NCBI GenBank assembly: GCA_012798185.1
Contig: JAAZNS010000323.1
Coordinates: 1 to 12,088, forward strand
DNA from: Chloroflexota bacterium
GTDB taxonomy: Bacteria > Chloroflexota > Anaerolineae > Anaerolineales > UBA4823
Direction of reading: 5' to 3'
Length of the DNA: 12,088 bases
In this document: piece after piece, positions 1 to 6,125 of the stretch
Layout of the letters: each line of letters starts with the position of its first letter
Position numbering within the stretch: the first letter of the stretch is position 1
Program-made: the position numbers and the translations under genes
The notes under the pieces: generated by a model
The model's database searches: none
Seen by the model: the letters and a program-made list of their open reading frames with translations, nothing else
Told to the model about the DNA's origin: nothing

Positions 1-855
1 ATCGACGCTTACATCCGGAATGATCACACCTTCACCGTGCAAGGCAACCCAGCCGGCAATGCCCTGCCCCAGCTTCAAGCGCACCCCCACCACATTTTGG
101 CTTTTAACACCTGTGGATGCCCCAAAAATCAGCTCTTCCTGCTTTGAATCGATCAAAGCTAAAGAAACCACTTCCACGCGCAGCGCCTGGCTGATTTGAT
201 CGAGGATGCGCTGAAGCACCTCTTCCAAATCCAGGCTGCCGGTAATGGCTGCCGCACTATCCGCCAAGGCAGTCATCACCAAAGCCCGTCCCTGGCTTTC
301 GGTGTATAGGCGCGCATTGAGAATGGCAATGCCAGCCTGGTCGGAGATGATCTGCACCAAATTCAAATGATCCTGTTTAAAATATCCAGGAGAGGCATAA
401 ACCAGGGTCATTACACCCACCAGACGGTCTCGCACCAGCAGCGGCGCACTGACCGCCGATTTGGGTCCGGTGGCATCCTTTTCATCATCAGGGCGGCGCA
501 GCCAGCGTTCATCCTGGCTGGTATCTTCGATCAATACCGTTTGGCGGTGTTTGGCAACCCAGCCAGCTAAGCCCTGCTTAAAAATTATCCGCAACTGTGC
601 CGTGGTATGTTCGATTATCCTGTCGCCTATCACTATAGCCGATTCGATCGGTTCCCCGTCATCATTCAATACGATAATACTACCGCTGATTGCTCCGATG
701 TTTTTCATCGAAAGCATGACCACCCGCTGCAACACGGTGCGTAAATCCAGGTTAGCAGTCAGTTCACGGTTAATGTTATATAACAATTCCAGCGTTTTAA
801 CCGAACTGGATTGCTGTAACGAAGGCGGTCGGGAATTTTTAGGTTTTTTCCCCAT
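1..855 (-). CDS. Tandem GAF-domain sensory protein, C-terminus beyond window
   Basis: The minus-strand frame is open from an ATG at 853-855 to the window edge, giving 285 visible residues and no stop. After a polar N-terminus of about 20 residues come two similar GAF units. The first spans roughly residues 22-185, with the stretch GLAGWVAKHRQTVLIEDTSQD. The second starts near residue 205 and shows the matching GIAGWVALHGEGVIIPDVS before the sequence ends. The linkers between the units look helical. GAF domains bind small ligands or chromophores and feed signalling outputs such as histidine kinases, diguanylate cyclases or phosphatases; the output domain here is not visible. There is no signal peptide or membrane segment, so it is probably cytosolic. 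The start is supported by AGGTG (863-867 on the plus strand) seven bases upstream. It is co-oriented with holB but separated by 178 bases, so it may have its own promoter. Confidence 0.85.
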   Translation of the reverse strand, partial: MGKKPKNSRPPSLQQSSSVKTLELLYNINRELTANLDLRTVLQRVVMLSMKNIGAISGSIIVLNDDGEPIESAIVIGDRIIEHTTAQLRIIFKQGLAGWVAKHRQTVLIEDTSQDERWLRRPDDEKDATGPKSAVSAPLLVRDRLVGVMTLVYASPGYFKQDHLNLVQIISDQAGIAILNARLYTESQGRALVMTALADSAAAITGSLDLEEVLQRILDQISQALRVEVVSLALIDSKQEELIFGASTGVKSQNVVGVRLKLGQGIAGWVALHGEGVIIPDVSVD

Positions 856-999
856 AACTCCACACCTGCAATAAGCCATCGATTATGGTTGTTTCGACAA
901 GCCAGTATTTTGAATTAATCTGATTTATTCCTATGAGGTGCAATAATCCTGCCAAATAATGGCTATCCATATCGGCATTGCGTTCTATAAAAACAACCT

Positions 1000-1020
1000 A
1001 AAAATAATCGCGATATTTTT
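1000..1020. repeat. AT-rich imperfect inverted repeat in holB-GAF gap
   Basis: An A/T-flanked palindrome with TCGCGA at its centre and A5/T5 arms, carrying a single-base bulge. It begins 13 bases past the holB stop codon. It could act as a weak bidirectional terminator or a protein-binding site. The stem is too AT-rich to call a terminator with confidence. Confidence 0.3.
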
Positions 1021-1021
1021 G

Positions 1022-1030
1022 AGTATAGCA
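1022..1030 (-). promoter_or_regulatory. Possible extended -10 promoter for the GAF gene
   Basis: On the minus strand this reads TGCTATACT, a good match to an extended -10 (TGnTATAAT). The matching -35 position, inside the end of holB, is poor (TGCTCG at 1045-1050). Transcription would start near 1014, leaving a leader of about 160 bases. This is inferred from motif matching only. Confidence 0.25.
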
Positions 1031-1033
1031 CAA

Positions 1034-2017
1034 TCAGGGCAAGTCGAGCATCAAATTTCCCAACATCAGCCGCAGATTGATGTTTCTATCGAGTAATTCC
1101 AGAGAGCGGATAAGCGATGAAACCACTTGATGCGAAACATCGGTCTTGTACCGGGCAGCCAGCTGCCGGATCTCTTCCTCTTTATCCTGATTGACCAAGG
1201 GCGCCGACGATTCCCCCGCCGCTAAAAAGACGTCCCGCCAAAAAGACAGCCACACCTGAATCATTTCGATAAGATAATTTTTGTCTTTTTTGTAATTTTT
1301 ATCCACAAACTCAAATCGGTATACGCGCGTACCTGCCAGCAGTCTCAGATGTTCATCCAGCCAGGTAGTTCGCTGCGCCAGGATCTGCGGATTTTGCAGC
1401 AGGGTAATTGCCTGACCCGGACAGCCAGACGATAATTGGGCTAATAAAGCTGCCTGCTTCGGCTCGACCTGCCAGCTTGTTTTCAGATAGTCTTCAATAT
1501 CGAGAACGGGCACCTGCCGTAAACGCAGCAATTCGCAGCGCGATACCACGGTGGGCAGCAAGTGGTCGCTGGATGGGGCTGTCACGATCAAAATCGCCTT
1601 TGGCGGCGGTTCTTCGAGGGTTTTCAACAAGGCGTTGGCAGCGCTTTGATTGGCTTTTTCGAAGTTGCACAGCACAGCTACACGGTATTGCGATTGGTAA
1701 GGCGCAAGCGCCAAAATATGAGAAAGCTCTCGCACTTGGTCTACGTGCAGCACGCTGCTCTTCTCTTCAGATTCCACCACGGTCAGGTCGGGGTATTGCT
1801 CACGGGCAATCTGCTGGCAGGTGCGGCATTGCAGACAGGGTTCGCCTGGATGCAGCGGTGCCTGACAATTGAGCGCCTGAGCAAAGCGGATGGCAAGCGT
1901 ACGTTTACCTACCCCTTTTGCACCGGTGAATAAATAGGCATGGCGCAATGAATGGTTCTCGATATGTCTTTTGAGATGATTAACTGCCTTATCGTGCCCT
2001 AATATATCCCATTTCAT
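1034..2017 (-). CDS. holB: DNA polymerase III delta' subunit
   Basis: This 327-residue protein is the clamp-loader delta' subunit, which with delta and DnaX (tau/gamma) opens and loads the beta sliding clamp on DNA. The N-terminus (GHDKAVNHL, then LRHAYLFTG) is typical of the family. A P-loop-like GAKGVGKRT lies at residues 32-40, but Arg follows the Lys where Ser/Thr is needed. The Walker B region reads VAVLCNFEKA (about 113-122) instead of a DE-type motif. Both departures fit delta' being a non-hydrolysing AAA+ subunit. Four cysteines (C51, C61, C64, C67) form the zinc module, ANALLKTLEEPP follows at 127-138, and the SRC motif that supplies the arginine finger is at 159-161. The C-terminal part is the helical collar domain. 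Length is normal. The usual partner tmk is not adjacent; the upstream neighbour is a divergent transporter. The ribosome-binding site is weak, but the N-terminus fits the family exactly. Confidence 0.95.
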   Translation of the reverse strand: MKWDILGHDKAVNHLKRHIENHSLRHAYLFTGAKGVGKRTLAIRFAQALNCQAPLHPGEPCLQCRTCQQIAREQYPDLTVVESEEKSSVLHVDQVRELSHILALAPYQSQYRVAVLCNFEKANQSAANALLKTLEEPPPKAILIVTAPSSDHLLPTVVSRCELLRLRQVPVLDIEDYLKTSWQVEPKQAALLAQLSSGCPGQAITLLQNPQILAQRTTWLDEHLRLLAGTRVYRFEFVDKNYKKDKNYLIEMIQVWLSFWRDVFLAAGESSAPLVNQDKEEEIRQLAARYKTDVSHQVVSSLIRSLELLDRNINLRLMLGNLMLDLP

Positions 2018-2062
2018 CAGCCTGATTTTAGCTTAGAGAGGAGATATGTGCAATGAGGTTTT

Positions 2063-2086
2063 AATTCGGGCAGCGCGCCCGCAATT
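2063..2086. repeat. GC-core hairpin in the holB upstream region
   Basis: The arms AATTCGGGC and GCCCGCAATT flank a five-base loop, with one bulged base. No T-run follows on either strand, so it is not an intrinsic terminator. It would lie in the leader of the holB transcript if transcription starts upstream. Function unknown. Confidence 0.35.
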
Positions 2087-2234
2087 ATGGCGTTAGAGGC
2101 ATGGTCAATCTTAACTACCGAGATTCAGTTTAGATAAACGCTGAAAGGGATATTCACACATCATTTTTCTATCTAACTAAGTTACGCGTTGGCATCCGAT
2201 ACCCAAACTCAATCGGAAGATTTTTACCGGTACT

Positions 2235-2264
2235 CGAAAACTTACCGTATATTTCCGAAAACTT
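2235..2264. repeat. Two CGAAAACTT direct repeats, 21 bases apart
   Basis: CGAAAACTT occurs exactly at 2235-2243 and 2256-2264. The 21-base spacing is two turns of the helix, placing both copies on the same face, as in AraC-type half-sites. They lie about 20 bases upstream of the proposed -35 position of the transporter gene. No regulator gene is present in the window. Confidence 0.4.
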
Positions 2265-2304
2265 TATGCATCCCAAATTTTTATTCGAGTGATTACTCCT
2301 TCCG

Positions 2305-2336
2305 TGTTATCATTATTCATCCCAAAAATCGGAGGG
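2305..2336 (+). promoter_or_regulatory. Candidate extended -10 and strong SD for the transporter
   Basis: TGTTATCAT at 2305-2313 fits an extended -10, but the -35 position (TCGAGT at 2285-2290) is weak. Transcription would begin near 2320. GGAGGG at 2331-2336 is a strong ribosome-binding site seven bases before the ATG and fixes the start of the transporter gene. Confidence 0.4.
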
Positions 2337-2343
2337 CACCCTT

Positions 2344-3705
2344 ATGGCTGATCGCCTTTCCCGCTGGACGAAATTCGCTTATGGCGTTGGTGATACCGGT
2401 TTCAGCCTCACCACAACTATTGCCGCTGCTTATTTTGCCATTTTTCTAACCGATGTGGTGGGAATTTCACCAGGCATCGCTGCCATTGCCATCTTCGCCG
2501 GGCGCAGCTGGGATTATTTCAACGATCCGATTATCGGGCATATTTCTGACCGCACCCGCTCGCGCTGGGGCAGGCGCAGACCTTTCCTGCTTTTTGGCGC
2601 AATTCCTTTTGCGATTGCTTTCATGCTGCTTTGGTGGCGACCGCCATTCACCAGCACCACCGCCCTGGTGATCTATTACGCCTTTGCCTATGTCCTTTTC
2701 GATTCGGCAGCCACATTCACCTACATGCCCTTTTATGCCCTCACCCCAGAATTGACCTCCGATTATGACGAACGCACCGCCCTCACCACTTATCGCATGT
2801 TCTTCTCGATTGCCGGCAGCCTGGCGGCGTTCACTATTCCCTTGATGATCGTCGGGGGGTTTTCTCCGCAAAATGCCGACCGGGTGTTGACCATGGGAAT
2901 TGTTTTCGGTATCGCCAGCGCCCTACCTTTATTGGTTACATTCTTCGGTACAAAAGAGCGCCAGGAATTCATGCAGCAGGATCAACCCGGCATCAAAGAA
3001 TCGCTGCGGGCGGCTCTTAAAAACCGTCCTTTCATTTTCAGCGCCGGCATTTACCTGGTGACCTGGATGTGCATGGACATCATGCAGACCACACTGTTGT
3101 ATTTCATCAAGTATGTAATGCACCGCGAAGGGCAAAGCGACCTGATTATGGGAGTTATCTTTGTAGTGGCTATTTTTGCCTTACCGGTCTGGGAAAAGGT
3201 TTCGCGGCGCTGGAATAAGCGCAAGGCATATATCTTTGGCAGCGCTTTTCTGGCAACGGTGCTCATGGTGTTGATCAGTTTGAACACTGCCACGCCCTTC
3301 AACCTGCTTTTGGTATTATGTGTTATGGCAGGGATCGGTGTTGGAGCAGCGCATGTGCTGCCCTGGGCGATCATCCCCGATGCCATCGAGTGGGATGAAC
3401 TTCAAACCGGCGAACGCCATGAGGGGATGTTCTCCTCGCTGGTCACGTTGATGCAAAAAATCGCCTCCTCGGTGGCGATCCCGCTCGTTTTGCTGGTGCT
3501 GGATATCACCGGTTATGTTCCCAACGCCACCCAGCAGCCGCCCAACGCGCTTCTAGGCATCCGGATTGTGATCGGACCGATCCCGGCAGTGATTTTATTG
3601 CTGGGCATATTATTCGCCGTGTTATATCCTCTAGACCGCCAACGTTTTACCGAGGTAAACCGTGAGCTGGAAAACCGCCGCAGGATTCGCCCGGACGAAG
3701 CGTGA
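2344..3705 (+). CDS. MelB/GPH-family sugar:cation symporter (MFS)
   Basis: A 453-residue integral membrane protein with about twelve hydrophobic segments, the normal size for the glycoside-pentoside-hexuronide:cation symporter family (TC 2.A.2). The family signature is clear in helix II and the following loop: RSWDYFNDPIIGHISDRTRS, then RWGRRRP, at residues 54-80. D57 and D61 have the same spacing as the cation-binding pair D55/D59 of MelB, so coupling to sodium or protons is likely. The second half repeats the pattern with a loop near KVSRRWNKRKAY. A conserved-looking PDAIEWDE segment lies near residue 345. The substrate cannot be predicted; GPH members carry disaccharides, pentosides or uronides. 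The start is backed by GGAGGG seven bases upstream. It shares its stop with the next gene's start, so the two are probably co-translated. A direct-repeat operator candidate lies upstream. Confidence 0.9.
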   Translation: MADRLSRWTKFAYGVGDTGFSLTTTIAAAYFAIFLTDVVGISPGIAAIAIFAGRSWDYFNDPIIGHISDRTRSRWGRRRPFLLFGAIPFAIAFMLLWWRPPFTSTTALVIYYAFAYVLFDSAATFTYMPFYALTPELTSDYDERTALTTYRMFFSIAGSLAAFTIPLMIVGGFSPQNADRVLTMGIVFGIASALPLLVTFFGTKERQEFMQQDQPGIKESLRAALKNRPFIFSAGIYLVTWMCMDIMQTTLLYFIKYVMHREGQSDLIMGVIFVVAIFALPVWEKVSRRWNKRKAYIFGSAFLATVLMVLISLNTATPFNLLLVLCVMAGIGVGAAHVLPWAIIPDAIEWDELQTGERHEGMFSSLVTLMQKIASSVAIPLVLLVLDITGYVPNATQQPPNALLGIRIVIGPIPAVILLLGILFAVLYPLDRQRFTEVNRELENRRRIRPDEA

Positions 3706-4832
3706 TGAAATCCATTGAAATCCGCCCGTTACACAATTGGCGTGAACGCCGTTTGTTTTTAACCTTCCCCTGGGTAATTTATCGGGATGACCCGATATGG
3801 GTCCCCCCCTTTCTGCCAGAGCGCCGTAAGGTGATCGACACACGGCGGGGGGCTTTTTTTAAGCGGGGTGATGCAGAATTTTTCATAGCCTGGCAGGGCG
3901 ATAAGCCCGTCGGCACCATATGCACAGCCGAGGACAAGGTGACCAATGCTCAGCGCGGCTTAAACGATTGCATGATTGGTTTTTTCGAGTGCATCGAAGA
4001 TGAAGCTGTAGCGCGGGCATTATTCCGCCACGCTGAAGAATGGGCAAGGGCACGCCGGTTGAACTCGATATATGGTCCGTTCAACCTGGATTATGAAGAC
4101 AGCTATGGGTTACTGATCTATGGGCGTGACCGCCCGCCCACATTGTTGTGTGGTCATACACCCCCTTATTACCAGGTTTTCTTCGAAAACTATGGCTTTC
4201 GACCAGCGCGCGGTAAAAATGTCGCATATGCTTTTGAGCTGGCTGATTCGCCGAAATTACAGCGGTTATCCAGGCTGGCAGATTGGGTGCGCCAAAACCG
4301 CAATATCCATATTCGGGGCGGTGACCTTGAACACTGGCAGGATGAAGTCGACCGGGTATTGGTACTGCTCAACCGCGCCCTGATGCATCTACCCGACTAC
4401 ATACCCTGGCAGAGGGAAGCCCTGCAGGCGTCTTTTAAACCCTTCAAGGACATCGCCGATCCAGACCTAACTTTGTTTGCTGAAATGGATGGAAAAACGG
4501 TGGGCTGGCTGGCGGGAATTCCCAACCTCAACGAGGCGTTCATTCATGTCAATGGATTGCGGTATCCATGGAATTACCTGCAATTAATGCGTTCCATGCG
4601 TAACCAGCCGCAGTGTCTGGCAATCAAGAGTGTTTTAATCCTGCCGGAATATTGGGAAAGAGGGGTAAGTGTTTTGTTATTCGATGAGATGGTGAAACGG
4701 GCTATGAGGAAGGGATATAAATGGGCTGATCTTTCCCTCACGTCAGACGATAATCCCTATACGCCTGCCCTGGCTGAAAAAATGGGCGCAGTTCTATATA
4801 AGCAATACCAGGTTTATCGATATGATATATAA
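3705..4832 (+). CDS. GNAT-like acyltransferase-fold protein, YghO type
   Basis: A 375-residue soluble protein with no signal peptide or membrane segment. It resembles the family of large GNAT-like proteins typified by E. coli YghO, whose reaction is unknown to me. Recognisable parts are DDPIWVPPFLPERR at residues 28-41, AEFFIAWQGDKPVGTI at 57-72 (the beta strands of a first GNAT-like half) and GPFNLDYEDSYGLLIYG at 124-140, followed by PPYYQVFFENYGF. The C-terminal half (about 255-375) looks like a second GNAT unit: FAEMDGKTVGWLAGIPN, SVLILPEYWERGVSVLLFDE, and a final strand with YKQYQVYRYDI. The ATG overlaps the transporter's TGA by one base (TGATG), indicating translational coupling; a GTG three bases earlier (3702) is an alternative. 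The ribosome-binding site is weak (GGA at 3693-3695), also fitting coupling. The substrate is unknown; a link with the transported sugar is only suggested by position. Confidence 0.8.
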   Translation: MKSIEIRPLHNWRERRLFLTFPWVIYRDDPIWVPPFLPERRKVIDTRRGAFFKRGDAEFFIAWQGDKPVGTICTAEDKVTNAQRGLNDCMIGFFECIEDEAVARALFRHAEEWARARRLNSIYGPFNLDYEDSYGLLIYGRDRPPTLLCGHTPPYYQVFFENYGFRPARGKNVAYAFELADSPKLQRLSRLADWVRQNRNIHIRGGDLEHWQDEVDRVLVLLNRALMHLPDYIPWQREALQASFKPFKDIADPDLTLFAEMDGKTVGWLAGIPNLNEAFIHVNGLRYPWNYLQLMRSMRNQPQCLAIKSVLILPEYWERGVSVLLFDEMVKRAMRKGYKWADLSLTSDDNPYTPALAEKMGAVLYKQYQVYRYDI

Positions 4833-4836
4833 ACTG

Positions 4837-4864
4837 TTGGCTATCAGCTTTCAGCAGTCAGAAA
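4837..4864. repeat. Degenerate heptanucleotide repeat, four units
   Basis: Four consecutive seven-base units read TTGGCTA, TCAGCTT, TCAGCAG and TCAGAAA, with TCAG at the start of three. The tract begins four bases after the stop codon of the GNAT-like gene. Such short tandem heptamers occur between genes in some bacterial genomes. With only four degenerate units it could be chance. Confidence 0.4.
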
Positions 4865-4932
4865 ATAACCGCTTTCGCGAATCATCCAATCGAAGCTAAC
4901 AAAAGTTCGAAGTTTACCCTCAAAAGGGTGAT

Positions 4933-4958
4933 AAAAAAAGCCTGGTTTCCTGCCTTTT
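4933..4958 (-). terminator. Probable surE terminator
   Basis: On the minus strand, 26 bases past the surE stop, AAAAGGCAGG and CCAGGCTTTT flank an AAA loop with two internal mismatches, and the T-run continues to seven T. The stem core is short, so strength is uncertain. On the plus strand the same element offers only four T and may act weakly on the convergent transporter transcript. Confidence 0.45.
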
Positions 4959-4983
4959 CGGATAGTACTTTTACTTCCACGAT

Positions 4984-5793
4984 TCAAACATTACTGCGTA
5001 ATAGCTGATCTAGGTCGTTCAAATTCACCCGGGAAGTCATATCCAGGCTGAGCGGCGTCACCGAGACCATCCGTCGCACGCGCAACACATACACGTCGGA
5101 ATCTTGATCGGTATTGGATAGCTGATCGACGACGCGGTATGGGATCGGTGCCGGTTTATCCCAAGAATCACGTTGAGGAGGCAACGGCTCGTAATAAGGT
5201 GCTCGTGATAGTCGGGTGATCATCCAGGGGGTTTCAGGGGTGGCGTTGGAGGGTACATCCACTTTGAGAACATCCACATCAGCAGGCAGGCAATGTTTTA
5301 AAAGCAGGCGCCCAAAATACACAGCAAAATACCCTGCGGCAGAGAAATCGATATCGGTTGAATAGGAGAGATGGTATTCCGGGCAGGTCTCCAGCGAAAT
5401 TGCCAGGGCGGGAATACCCATCGAGGCAGCTTCCAAGGCGGCACCTATTGTTCCAGAAACAGTAATCGCGGTGCCCACATTTTCACCATAATTTATCCCC
5501 GATACTACCAAATCGGGCTTACGCGGCATGATCTCCAGCACGGCATGCAAAACCACCTGAGCGGGAGATGCACCTACGGCATATACCTGCCAGGTCTTGC
5601 CATTCACCTCCATGGATTGGCAGGTGATCAAGCCATCAGAGGAGGAGGGCAGGCTGCGCCCCGCGCCGGAAAGCTGGTCGCGCGGCGCAGCAACATTGAC
5701 ATAACCTATTTGGGACAGCTGGCTGGCAGCCATCCATAATCCAGGTGAGCGGATGCCATCATCGTTGGTTAATAAAATTTGAGGTTTGTCCAT
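4984..5793 (-). CDS. surE: 5'/3'-nucleotidase SurE
   Basis: A 269-residue cytosolic, metal-dependent phosphatase that removes phosphate from nucleoside monophosphates; E. coli SurE is linked to stationary-phase survival and also acts on 3'-nucleotides and short polyphosphate. The N-terminal signature LLTNDDGIRSPG is complete. The metal ligands are expected at D11, D12, S42 (in RDQLSGAGRSL) and N101 (in VSGINYGENVG), matching D8, D9, S39 and N92 of the E. coli enzyme. The block VSGTIGAALEAASMGIPALA at 112-131 is also typical. Length and C-terminal extension are normal for the family. It starts with ATG at 5791-5793 with no Shine-Dalgarno sequence ahead; instead a perfect TATAAT ends eight bases before the ATG, suggesting a leaderless mRNA. 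It is separated from the upstream tRNA by that gene's terminator, so it is transcribed independently. Confidence 0.95.
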   Translation of the reverse strand: MDKPQILLTNDDGIRSPGLWMAASQLSQIGYVNVAAPRDQLSGAGRSLPSSSDGLITCQSMEVNGKTWQVYAVGASPAQVVLHAVLEIMPRKPDLVVSGINYGENVGTAITVSGTIGAALEAASMGIPALAISLETCPEYHLSYSTDIDFSAAGYFAVYFGRLLLKHCLPADVDVLKVDVPSNATPETPWMITRLSRAPYYEPLPPQRDSWDKPAPIPYRVVDQLSNTDQDSDVYVLRVRRMVSVTPLSLDMTSRVNLNDLDQLLRSNV

Positions 5794-5800
5794 AGAGTTT

Positions 5801-5806
5801 ATTATA
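5801..5806 (-). promoter_or_regulatory. surE -10 element, leaderless arrangement
   Basis: The minus strand reads TATAAT here. Counting seven bases downstream puts the transcription start on the A of the surE ATG (5793). No good -35 is visible at 16-18 bases; TTCATC occurs 19 bases upstream. The absence of a ribosome-binding site supports a leaderless transcript. Confidence 0.5.
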
Positions 5807-5871
5807 TCCAGTTAGTGCACGTAGCGATGAATATCCTTAACCAAATAATGAGAGACACCGGAAATATCGAT

Positions 5872-5895
5872 AAAAAAGGAGCGAAAACCGCTCCT
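5872..5895 (-). terminator. Intrinsic terminator of the tRNA-Arg gene
   Basis: On the minus strand, seven bases past the CCA end, a perfect seven-base-pair stem AGGAGCG/CGCTCCT closes a GTTTT loop and runs straight into a T-run. This is a textbook rho-independent terminator and isolates the tRNA from surE. Confidence 0.9.
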
Positions 5896-5902
5896 GTAAA
5901 AC

Positions 5903-5979
5903 TGGCGCACCCGGCGCGATTCGAACGCGCGGCCCCTTGCTCCGCAAGCAAGTGCTCTAATCCGCTGAGCTACGAGGGC
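5903..5979 (-). tRNA. tRNA-Arg, anticodon GCG
   Basis: A 77-base cloverleaf including an encoded CCA. Reading the minus strand: acceptor GCCCTCG, TA, D-stem GCTC/GAGC with a nine-base loop, anticodon stem CTTGC/GCAAG with loop TTGCGGA, variable loop GGGCC, T-stem GCGCG/CGCGC with loop TTCGAAT, acceptor CGGGTGC, discriminator G, CCA. The anticodon is GCG, reading CGC and CGU as arginine. C35, G36, A20 and discriminator G73 all fit arginine identity, and the 3' half resembles bacterial tRNA-Arg. The acceptor stem has a C3-U70 mismatch and a U5-G68 wobble. It has its own promoter (6002-6030) and terminator (5872-5895), so it looks functional. The anticodon is unusual because most bacteria read these codons with an ACG (inosine) tRNA. 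Confidence 0.93.
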
Positions 5980-6001
5980 ATTTAAATGATTGTGGAAAGT
6001 G

Positions 6002-6030
6002 ATTTTAATCCAATTCAGCATGCGGGTCAA
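6002..6030 (-). promoter_or_regulatory. Sigma-70-type promoter of the tRNA-Arg gene
   Basis: The minus strand has TTGACC (6025-6030) and TAAAAT (6002-6007) exactly 17 bases apart, each one base off consensus. Transcription would start near 5995, about 16 bases before the mature tRNA end, a normal leader for RNase P processing. Confidence 0.7.
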
Positions 6031-6125
6031 GAGCGCCTGATTTTGATATTATTGTTCAGCGAATTTGAAACCTCAAAGTGTTCAGGGAAAAAGATGAGAA
6101 ATGAATCGAGAAGCGGAAATGGTTT

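Larger units (their letters stand above)
2018..2343. other. Divergent intergenic region, holB / sugar transporter
   Basis: These 326 bases are AT-rich and hold no convincing gene on either strand. They contain a short GC hairpin (2063-2086), a TCCGAT...ATCGGA inverted repeat (2195-2200 and 2212-2217), a perfect 8-base palindrome TACCGGTA (2225-2232), a pair of 9-base direct repeats (2235-2264), and a candidate plus-strand promoter just ahead of the transporter. A minus-strand TTGACC (2103-2108) faces holB but lacks a properly spaced -10. The clustering of symmetric elements between 2195 and 2264 suggests a regulator-binding region for the transporter, though this is inference. Confidence 0.6.

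Noticed and set aside
461..874. Plus-strand open frame of 137 codons at the left end
   Set aside because: It lies wholly antisense to the tandem-GAF gene, whose minus-strand frame has clear family motifs; the plus-strand protein has none.
2063..2086. GC hairpin as a terminator
   Set aside because: No T-run follows the stem on either strand.
2084..2108. TTGACC and CATAAT as a holB promoter
   Set aside because: The spacing is only 13 bases (15 with an alternative, poor -10), too short for a normal sigma-70 promoter.
2189..2449. Plus-strand open frame running into the transporter gene
   Set aside because: It starts without a ribosome-binding site and overlaps the transporter start in another frame, while the transporter has a strong one; the product has no recognisable domain.
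4916..4929. ACCCT-CAAA-AGGGT hairpin as the terminator of the plus-strand operon
   Set aside because: On the plus strand it is followed by A residues, not T; on the minus strand the T-run precedes it.
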